Positions 10,501 to 18,700 of a stretch of 64,000 nt of DNA are shown here, one piece after another. The first letter of the stretch is position 1. Each line of letters begins with the position of its first letter. Origin of the DNA: HXMU1420-13 sp965229525 (lineage in GTDB: Bacteria > Bacteroidota > Rhodothermia > Balneolales > Balneolaceae); NCBI GenBank assembly GCA_965229525.1, contig OZ245886.1, positions 2,914,001 through 2,978,000 of the forward strand. Reading direction: 5' to 3'. Made by a program: the position numbers and the translations under genes. Under the pieces are notes generated by a model that did not search any database, had not been told where the DNA came from, and saw nothing but the letters and a program-made list of their open reading frames with translations.

Positions 10501-12666
10501 AGTTGCAGTGTTGAGTCTTGTATCATTTGGAGGATTAAAGCTTTCATCAACCCCATTGAATGATAGTCCTATTCGATTGCCTAATAAATTGGAGTCTAGT
10601 ACAGGTTCCTGTCCGCCTGTAGTTGTAGCTGAAAGATCATTACTTGAACCTCCAGCGTCATTGGAGCGATCTCCCCAACTCGATAAAGCACCATCTACTG
10701 GTTGATTTGTAGTAGGGTCACCATCTCCATCTGCATCTTGCGCATCATAATGAAAAACGTCAGTTCCTTTATACGTAACCAACTCCGAAATTGAACTTGG
10801 AAAGTCAATATTTCGATTTACTGTATTCCCATCTTCAGTGCCATCATTGGCAGTAATACTTATAGTTCGAGTTGTTGTTGTAGGAGAGCCACTTGTATTC
10901 TCGTAGGTAATAGATCGAATTGCAGATTCGTAGTTTGCAACTAGCGTATCACCTGTAAGTGTAAGTTTTCCGTTTAAATCATCCCAAGAACCCGTAATTC
11001 CATTTTGATCGATAAAATAAAGAGTGTCTTCAGCGGATAAATAACCACTAGTAATTTCAACAAAAGCACTATCAATAAATACATCATCAGCATCTACGAG
11101 TTCGATGCTATTGGTTACTGATGTTTGACCACCACCTGCAAAATAAACAATGGAAGAAGTCTCAATGTCGCTTAATACAGGAGCGATGTTAACCTTAACA
11201 ACCGAAATATTTCGAGATTTAGAATTACTATCATCATCGCCGTCGTTGATGGTATAGGTTACAGTTCTGGTGTTTTCAACAGGGGCAGGATCTGTATTTT
11301 CATAGGTTACAGCGCGGAGAGCTGTCTGGTAATTAGCAACACTGGATGTTCCTGTAAGCGTTAAGATTCCATTGATTGCATCCCAACTACCAGTTATTCC
11401 TAATTGGTCTGTAAAAGCAAGTACATCTTCTGAGGAATCGTAATTACCTGTGATTTCAATTGTAGCATTCTCAATATCTGTGTCATCACCATCATAAGTT
11501 TGAATTTCAGTAGTAATTGCTGTTGGTGAATCTCCTGAATTATAGGTCAATGTTGATACTTCTATGCTATCTAAAATTGGTTCTGCGTTAACCTGATCAA
11601 TAAAGAACCCTGGTCCCGGAGCATTTTGATTCGAATATTCTGTTGCAATCCAGGCTGAATCTCGGGTTGAGTTTGAGATTCGAACTTCATCAAAATCGCC
11701 TAAATATGGCCAAAATGATGCTGTTGATAAGAATAAATCTTCGTCATCTATATTGAACGATTCATTTGAATTGTCTGAGGCGACCTCTGCACCATCTACA
11801 TAAATTGTACGATCGCCATTAGATGCTCTGGTTAAAGAAATATACGACCACACATTGTTAGTTAACTGACCACCCGGAGAGGATAAAGCATCATTATTTA
11901 TTTGAAAATTGATTACTCCGCTACTATTTGCCCAGACAGAATATCCGTTTAAATAATCTCCCTTAGTTAAAATATCAGGGCCACTTGCAAGGTTGGCTAT
12001 TCGTAGCCAAAATGAAATCGTAATACTACCTGAGATATCCAATGGAGAGACACCATTATCGACAACAGTAATACGATCCCCGGTACCATTAAAATCAACC
12101 CCACCACCAATTTGCCCGGTAGTAAGTATGGTTCCGGTATCCGTTCCATCAGTACCTTCACCAGAGGCATCAGGAAACGTTCCAACAGGGTTTTCTTCGT
12201 CAAGGTGAAGTACCATTTTGTAATTCGAGTCCCATACATTTACACTGGAAGGATCAGTTGAGACCGAACTATTACCGAAATAGATATAAAATTCAGTATC
12301 CGTAGAAGTTGATAGTGTTGGAAAGCGCACCCAAAAGACAAGTTCACCAGTTGTAGGCTCATAGTTTTCAATTTGATGACTCATAATGGTTGAACCGTCA
12401 TCAGTGGTGAATAAAATGTCGTAACCATTAATATTTTCAACTTCACCGCCACTAGATGTATGCCGAAAGCGTGCCGAAGTAAAGCTTATCAAAACAGGAA
12501 AATTGGTAAGATCTGTGCTACCGAATACTTCAGCGGAGTTTACATGCCCTTTTAATCGCTGTGTATAACCCGGGAGTTGGGCTACGGCTATATCGAGCGA
12601 CATCCAAAATATTATCAACAGGATACCGCTCTTAATCCAGTTATATCTTTTTCTGTATGGCGCCAT
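4570..12666 (-). CDS. Giant T9SS-exported modular adhesin-like protein (DUF2341/LamG/cadherin-like)
   Basis: About 2,698 residues from ATG at 12666 (an in-frame TTG at 12696 is less likely); the signal peptide ends near IAVAQ. Domains in order (approximate residues): DUF2341 (45-125, FPVLISF...GYDILFT...YIYFGNSSV); LamG/ConA fold (165-345); two ~125-residue cadherin-like repeats (365-615); a second LamG-like module (630-890); three more repeats (to 1300); a third lectin-like module with WEDQSGNGNDF (1305-1550); a GGEAISADD module; two bacterial-Ig/invasin-like modules (1705-2020); an NWSAGVVPG beta-solenoid-like module (2025-2190); a WRLISSP...GFWVKAN region; and a C-terminal T9SS type A sorting domain (2620-2698, NYPNPFNPSTTIEFGL...). 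It should be exported by T9SS and attached to or released at the surface; adhesion or glycan binding is inferred from the lectin and Ig modules. The next gene upstream is a clear paralogue. Confidence 0.85.
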   Translation of the reverse strand: MAPYRKRYNWIKSGILLIIFWMSLDIAVAQLPGYTQRLKGHVNSAEVFGSTDLTNFPVLISFTSARFRHTSSGGEVENINGYDILFTTDDGSTIMSHQIENYEPTTGELVFWVRFPTLSTSTDTEFYIYFGNSSVSTDPSSVNVWDSNYKMVLHLDEENPVGTFPDASGEGTDGTDTGTILTTGQIGGGVDFNGTGDRITVVDNGVSPLDISGSITISFWLRIANLASGPDILTKGDYLNGYSVWANSSGVINFQINNDALSSPGGQLTNNVWSYISLTRASNGDRTIYVDGAEVASDNSNESFNIDDEDLFLSTASFWPYLGDFDEVRISNSTRDSAWIATEYSNQNAPGPGFFIDQVNAEPILDSIEVSTLTYNSGDSPTAITTEIQTYDGDDTDIENATIEITGNYDSSEDVLAFTDQLGITGSWDAINGILTLTGTSSVANYQTALRAVTYENTDPAPVENTRTVTYTINDGDDDSNSKSRNISVVKVNIAPVLSDIETSSIVYFAGGGQTSVTNSIELVDADDVFIDSAFVEITSGYLSAEDTLYFIDQNGITGSWDDLNGKLTLTGDTLVANYESAIRSITYENTSGSPTTTTRTISITANDGTEDGNTVNRNIDFPSSISELVTYKGTDVFHYDAQDADGDGDPTTNQPVDGALSSWGDRSNDAGGSSNDLSATTTGGQEPVLDSNLLGNRIGLSFNGVDESFNPPNDTRLNTATYTEKSFAMVFRTGTSTAGLQILFEQGGGTRGYQISIKDGNLYAYVWNNSEWGAGDQDKSINLGSVEINTTYIVIASHDATSAVSVEQVWEANVNGGAINTLTDVDFQRAHSGGAEIGEEDGTLDPVTEGSVPGGTNPFEGVIAEFISWNNALSATDFTNIYGFLSDKWLNVPPVLSSLEIPNISYTEGDPATVLTSTLSIANDDSVAYDRSIDSAKVSISVGFDGTEDVLALPAPVGGITGSYDSGSGVLTLSGNETIANYETALQSITYQNTDGTSPSETTRQIDFVVYDWDDISNTVSRNIEITPLNAAPSLAAIEGSTLAFTENDGPTAITSTLTVTDSDDTNLDGATIAFTNNYFLGEDVLGFSTQNGIIGSFDSPSGVLTLSGSSSVANYQTALRSVTFENISSDPVTGLDREITFRVFDGIDSSGVQSRDVSVASLNTAPSLSSIEGSSLFYLAGDTTIISETLALSDPDDTDIETATIQITASYNSAEDSLLFEDIFGITDSWNDVSGILTLTGPASKSDFESALRTVQYLNTAGTPTDTPRDVTFTINDGTDNSNTQVRSISFSIPKSVSGLLVWLKGDAGTYTNTGCSTTATDTDPIGCWEDQSGNGNDFISSGAASPTFDAIAPTINSQAAIEFPGGGSNVRLEDADAETQYLDGLSGLTIFFVIESDITATDRGFWATETPGASTTDQYFSLRYDATGTSGGASNVVTAGLRDQTAFTLESFADAQTTLGQIVMLKWTSETTYDMYIDGVLSNPTSTTSIPTGTLDAANLTTAIIGQGPLDNNTSWDGLIAEVILYDNEITLTDQESVEDYLSNKYDIAIRSLTPARGGEAISADDASIAPSPAFTTLTGPRVQESFVGEFSTGTFIFQAPTGFEWDTGGGAPSASVAAAFGGTTDLAISFTSRTASQITFTVTAVSTTNPAEITFSDFRVRPTTGTLPNSGNITNVGTTGLGGSTDYGDLTMVAGTQIAMEYAQQPGVSNVSSAITPSPRIQLVDQFGNSVEESRVDITMALNQVSGTGVLDGASTTLEETNLFGIAEFDNLIVDDTGTYSLTGSSTGLSDTTSNDFDVVVLGQLTGFTVERVPFGNISDKQAGQTFNITIVAVDGIQDTVTSFTGTISLTSNCTIGTGAGTSPSFTAGVLSSLTVSISSTGTCSLTATNTSGSEEGTSNTFTVTPGAASETTTTISASPTVIFNDGFATSTITVQTKDSEGNNRTVGGETIALSVTSGSLGSVTDNSNGTYTATLTSSIIAGTATVTGTLNAVSISDNAQVEYAEFNTQWQSQVGSVSDARNWDDATNWSAGVVPGASDKVLIPATPSVGNEQPVVSLTNTTIEQISIENSATVTVSGGINFIVTGEASGEGEILGSNTDSLTVGGDIDLNDIAVGTVILNGTANQIVTSPNTFTNLELDNSNGADFAGNVTVSDSLKLVDGVMFLPSGSNLIANSKNYGSGSIRMQREITGSIGWRLISSPFNTTYGDLLDGTITQGYTGAFYSTGSNPGDTLQPNVLTYLESFVGTDNQRYRTPTSAATNVTQGQGMFVFFFGDIPADVLYNEALPDTLDASGQEWDGDGTEVDFGITYTATADSGWNLVGNPFAATIDWDDGANWTKTNVESVIYIWDPAANGGDGEYLTWNGVSGTLPSNGLIAPFQGFWVKANDTSPVLKVNKDAKTTGDTFLRKTISEQVDTSKDSVQTKAVSNETQIPQIQLAVVSNTGRSKKTNIIFTDNARTGKDDLDAYTLIPLSTSHIEFNTLLNNGTELAINNLPLDFNSRNFIPLHFDSFENGLPTSGTFEMIWGDFRSIPEDWILVLIDNETGEEINLKEQLSYEFNHSTRAKIRRNNNPLSPDYQIRGKARSMNTRFTLKVSTEQIERDVPEQIFLNQNYPNPFNPSTTIEFGLDQTANVVLEVYDILGRKIQTILNEQRNPGRYQTRFDARTLASGVYFYRLQANDEVFIKRMTFIK

Positions 12667-12762
12667 ATGCATAATTGTATCGGCAAATATATACAAACCG
12701 TCACCTTTTGAGGCGTTAATTAGCGTATTCTAATTCATTAATGCTCTTATCGAACTGTAGGG

Positions 12763-15700
12763 CTATTTGATAAGTGTCATTCGACGGGTTACTACTTTAT
12801 TTTGTGTAGAAAGGCGATATATATAGATGCCCGAGGCAAGTGAGCGTGCATCAAAAGTACGCGAATAAGTTCCAGCGTTTAGCGATTCATCAACTATTGT
12901 TTGAACTTTTCTTCCAAGGATATCGAACACTTCTAAAGTAACGTATGCATCGATATCTAAACCAAAATTTATTGTTGTTGATGGATTAAATGGATTTGGA
13001 TAATTCTGTTCCAGGAATATTGCCTGCGGAATGGAGGCTTCAATTTCTTCAGTGGTAATTTTTAAAGTGAAACGGGCTTTTTCTCGTGCTATTTGAACGG
13101 GAGTATCCATCTCCAATGGTGATAACGGTTTAAATCTTTTAGCCGTGGTATGGAAGAATTCGAAGACCTCCTGATCTAGTAAATTTATTTCATTTCCTGT
13201 TTCATTATCTATTAAAAGAACTAACCATTCATCTGGAATGTCATCTGCATTAACAGCTCGAAGTTCGAAATTATCCTTAATTGGAACTCCTTCCTTATAA
13301 CCGTTTATATGAATAGGAATTAGATATCTGTTTCTTAATTCTGCAGGCAAATTATTAATGGCCAGAGATGTGCCATTTGGTAAGGTAGAGAATATTTCAA
13401 GGCGAGTGGTTGAGAAAGGGGCTAGCTCAAAAGCATCAAAATTATCTTTATTAACACTTGCATCCTCACTAAACATAAACACTGTCTGCTTTTCAAGTTC
13501 ACCAGATGTCAACTTTAATGAGAATGTCGGAGGATCTTCGAATTCAAGAAATTCTTTTCGAAGAAAGGTTCCACCAGTTGTTTTGGCGTCTGTAGTAACT
13601 CGTAAGTCAGGGCTAGATGCATTTGCTTTAACCCAAAATCCCTGGAAAGGGGCGATAAGTCCACTTCCCAGCGTTCCGGTGGTACCATTCCAGGTTAGAT
13701 ATTCACCATTTCCACCATTTGCAGCCGGATCCCAAACATATATCGTAGATTCTACATTGGTTTTTGTCCAGTTTGGAGAATCATCCCAATCAATGGTTGC
13801 ACCAAAAGGATTTCCAACCAAATTCCAGCCTGAATCTGCTGCAGTTGTATAGGTTATGTTGAAATTTACTTCATTACCTGAAGCTGGAAATTCCTGACCA
13901 CTTACATCAATGGTGTCTGGCAAAGCGTCATTATATAGTACATCTGCGGCAATAGTATCAAAGATGAACACAAACATTCCCTGACCGGCAGTTAGCGATT
14001 GTGCAGATGATGTTGGCGCTCGATACCTTTGATTATCAGTACCTGCAAAGCTTTCTAAATAAGTAAGGACATTCGGTTGAAGTGTATCTCCGGGATTGCC
14101 GCCAGTACTATAAAATGCACCGGAATATCCTTGTGTAAGTATTCCGTCTAAAAAGTCGCCATAGGTAGAAGAAACTGGGGAGGACAATATTCTCCAACCT
14201 CTGGAACCTGTTATTTCACGTTGGAAGCGGAACGAGCCCGAACCATAAGCGATTCCGCCAGCAACTACATTAACTCCGCTTGGTATTAGGAGTTCACCAT
14301 CGGTTAATCTAAGAGTGTCACTAATTGTTAAATTTTGCTCTATGGAAACTCCACTAGAATTATCAATTTCAAGATTAGTATAGGAATGAGGATCTGTGAT
14401 CGCTTGGGCTGTTGATCCATTTAATATCACTGTGCCCACATTTATTGTCGATACGTTTAGTACATCTCCGCCAATAGTCAAACTATCAGCGTTTGTACCT
14501 AAAACACTGCCTCCTGATAGGTCGCCGGTAATTGTGAAATTGATACCACCCGAAATAGTAAGACTCGCTCCAGTTTCCATCGAAACCGAGGTGACCGTTG
14601 CACCAGCTTCATCAATAACAGGAAATTCATTACCAACTGCCGGGCTTGCAGGTATTAAAATTATAGATGAGCTACCCGGTAGTGTGCCAACATTCCAGTT
14701 TCCGGTGTCTTCCCAATCAGCAGCCACACTGGCAGATCCCAATTGGCTTTCCCAAATATGAGAAAACGCAGCAAATTCAACCTCCGCATCATCAGTAATT
14801 GAGGCGGCATCGACCGTACCAGTTATAGTGGAGGTAACGATACTGGTTGAAGAAGTTAAGGTATCAACATAAGTGCCATCTCCATTATCAGTGGCACCCG
14901 AGCCCCCTAAGGTTAATGTACCTGCTGTAGCGGATAAGACAACGGTAGAACCGCCAGTTGTAAGATTATTCCCATAGGTGTCGATTAACTGAACTGTTAA
15001 AATAGAGGTGGATGCCCCATCATTAAGTATAACAGTTGGAGAAGCTGTAATGGTTGACACGGTTTCATCTGCAGCTCCGGCGGTTACTGTAAATGTATTA
15101 CTTGTTCCAGTTTCTGGTCCGGATGAATTGGTAACTGTAATATCACAAACACCAACACTTGTGAGACTTACTGTTAAACTAGATAACTCACCCGAACTAA
15201 AATTTGATGTAGTTCCTTGTCCGGTACCCATTGTACAGCTGGAAGAGACCACAACAGTACCATTGAAGGTTGTGACCGTAGTGGCGGTTCCATCTAAAGC
15301 AGTGAGCTTAATATTAAAAGTCTGACCCGCTGTTTTTGAACTAATACTACCTGATGGAGCTCGTTCAACAAGGAAAGAGGTTAGCGTACCTGCATTAACT
15401 ATCTCAAAGGTGGAACTCGTATCGGCACTTAGGCCAGCACTTGTAGCTTCAAGTTCTTTAGTACCGATAGTGTTAACTATTACGGAATCGAATTCAGCAA
15501 TACCTAAAGAATTTGAAACTTCTGTATTACTCCCGGTTAATGCACCAGATCCCGAAGATAATGCCACAGTTATTGACACACTGGCTTCTTCAACGCTATT
15601 TCCAAATTGATCAACAAGTTGAACACGTACCGGTGGTGAAACTGTACTATCAACATTTGTTGCAGAGGGTTGAACAATAAATGATAAGCTATCCTTAACT

Positions 15701-18700
15701 CCGGCAACCATAGTTATTGTACCAAAATTGGTAGCACCTCCCTGACCAGTTGACCCGGAATTAGTGATATTTCCGGTATTTGGAAGAACACCAGTAGTTG
15801 GCCTTATTTCCAGTCCGGTAAATTCCAATTGCCCAGGATTGCTTGCAGAAGTTGATGTATCATCAATTGTAAAAGTTAAAAGACTTGATGTAGCACTTGT
15901 AAAAGATGCGGCAAGTGCAGTTGTACCACCATATGCAGGAGTAACGGTAACTCCGTAAGTCCCACTTGTATTCCATTCGAAACCTGAGGGAGCATTTAAA
16001 ATTATGGTGCCACCAAAAGTTAATTCTTTTATAAAGCCTTCCTGAATAAATGGACCAGAAAGAGAAGTGAACGTTGTATTTGCATCATCGGCAGAGATAG
16101 CTTCACCACCTGTAGCAGGTGTAATTTTTCGAATGGGTACGTCGTATTTTTCTGATAAATAATCTTCAACACTTTCGCGCTCTTCGTCTGTTAAACTTCT
16201 ACTATAGTAGATGAACTCCGCAATTTCACCGTCCCAACTTTGGTTGGAAACATTAGGGTCGTCTTTACCACCTTTCCCTAAAATTGCGGTTGTTGCTGCC
16301 GCCGCTGATATTGTACCTGATGGAGGGGGATCTGCTGCCGAACTTGGATTATTGAGAATTCCATCAACATATAGATCGTAGAGAAGGCCTGAATCCCATT
16401 GTAAACTAATGATTTGTGAACCGGTTGTCTGAATATCTGAAAAGCTTTCTAGTTGATTATCAGCACTATTGGCAAGAATTCCTGTTTTCACCACATTGGT
16501 AAATGCACCAGCCCCATTTGCACCAGATGCATCATATCGAATCGTCAATGTTTTATCGTCATTATCTGGTACCTGGGTATTAAAAAGGCCGCGATCAGTA
16601 CCTGTAACGTCCGATTTCAGAACAACAAATAATGAAAATTCTGTAGCGTTATCGATATAGTTAACGTCACCATCGGAATCTTCAAAATAATCGCCATTAC
16701 CGGCAAAAATAACAGATGGTTGGCTGTTTAATGTTGCTGAACTAGATTCAAAAACGGGTGCAGTACCTGAGCCTGCGGTTCCAACAAAATCATTACCATT
16801 TCCGCTCTGATCTTCCCAGGTTGTAACGGCAACTCCATCACCTTCAGAAATTCCTAAATCTGCTCGTAACCAAACTTCGAGATTCGGTATCGTCTCGACA
16901 GGGCTTACATCAATGGTTCGTTTAGTTGAGTCACTTTTCAAAGCTCCATCACTTACAATAAAACTAACTACCCGTTCAGGGCCGGAGGCTATGGTAGCCG
17001 TATTGCTATACTTTATTGATCTCAGGGCATCCTGATAATCACTTAGTGAATTATTTCCTTCGAGTTTAAGTACGCCAGTGGTTGAATTCCAGGTGCCTGT
17101 AATACCAAATAAAGTAGTGTAGATAAGTGAGTCTTCTGCAGTTTTGAAATTCTCGGAGATTACAATAAGTGCACTATCTAACACCACATCATCAGGATCG
17201 GAGACGACAATAGTGTTTGTAATTTGTACATCAACATCCTCGTATTGAAGATTTGATGTTTCGATAGAAGTGAGTTCTGGTTTAGAATTTGCGGCAATTA
17301 CATCGACTTTACGATTAACGGAGGTACTGGTGTTAGTGCCATCAGACACCGTGAACGTGATGGTTTTCACCAATTCTATAGGATCGCTACTTAAATTTTC
17401 ATAGGTAACCGAACGCAAAGCGGTTTGGTAATCGGCAACATCATCACTTCCTGTTAACGATAAGATACCTGTTGTTCCATTCCATGAACCTGAAATACTT
17501 CCAAAATCAGTAAATGCGAGCTCATCTTCTCCTAGTGTAAAGTTATTTGTGATACTAATAGTTGCACTTGCCAAATTTGTATCATCAAAATCATCCACAA
17601 CAATTGTACTCGTTATTGCAGTGGGGGAATCTCCTTCGGTGAAGGTTAGAGTATCTGTTTCAATAGATGTAAGTGTAGGGGTAAACTCAAGATCGACAAC
17701 ATTGATGCTTCGTGATACTACATTACTACTATCGTCCCAGTCATATACGATGAAGTCTAAAGTTCTGGTTGATACAGTAGGATTTAGTGTTGAATTTCGA
17801 TATCTAACTGATCGTAAAGCTGTTTGATAATTTGCTTTGGTATCGCTCCCGCTTAATGTTAAAACCCCAGTTATTCCATCAAAAGAGCTGGTGATATTAC
17901 CAAAATCAGAAAATATTAATGAATCTTCACCCGAAACATAGTTTGTGGTAATTCGGACCTGAGCACTATCCAAATTGTTATGAGGGTCAGAATCTGAGAT
18001 GGTAATAGTACTCGTTACTAATGTGTCTGGATCACCTTCTGAAAAATCGATATTTCCACCTTCTATTCCTGCTAATACGGGCGGAGTATTCCCCCAGGTA
18101 TCTTCAAAGTAATTGTTGATACTTTGAATTTGTCCGCCACTTAACACAGCATTCCAACTGGCAATTTCTGCGATTAAACCTCCAAAATTCCCAGATGCTG
18201 TTGATGCTAATGTGACTGGCTGCCGAGTGTTCCCATTGCTACCGCCAATTGCAGAAGTCTGACTGACAGCAGGCATTTCAGCAGCATTTGTGAAACCCGA
18301 AAAAGCGCCATCATTCACTTGAGCAGTCCAATCAGTGTTGTCGTGATAGGCGATTAAGTAATAAGTGGAATTGGTTTCAACTGTACCGAGATCAATAACA
18401 CGATGACGAACGGCATTAGAACCACCCCAATTGCCATCTCCACGACTAAAAGCCTGCGCATACAAATTACCATCAACAATACTGAAATTATATCCCCGAG
18501 TCGCCGAGGATTGCTCATAGAGCATTTGAAATCCTGAAACATCAGATCCAGTTCTGAAAATAATGGCAAATGTCTTTTCAGTAAAAGCTGAATTACTTAT
18601 GGATGTTTCAACCGTTTTTTGTAGCTCATCATTAGGTACAAACAACACTGCTCCTCGCTCCCCAAACGCTAATGAATCAAAAATAGCAGCTGTTCCGGCT

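Noticed and set aside
13358..15958. Plus-strand ORFs of 64-164 codons inside the second giant gene
   Set aside because: Same reason: antisense shadows with no supported features.
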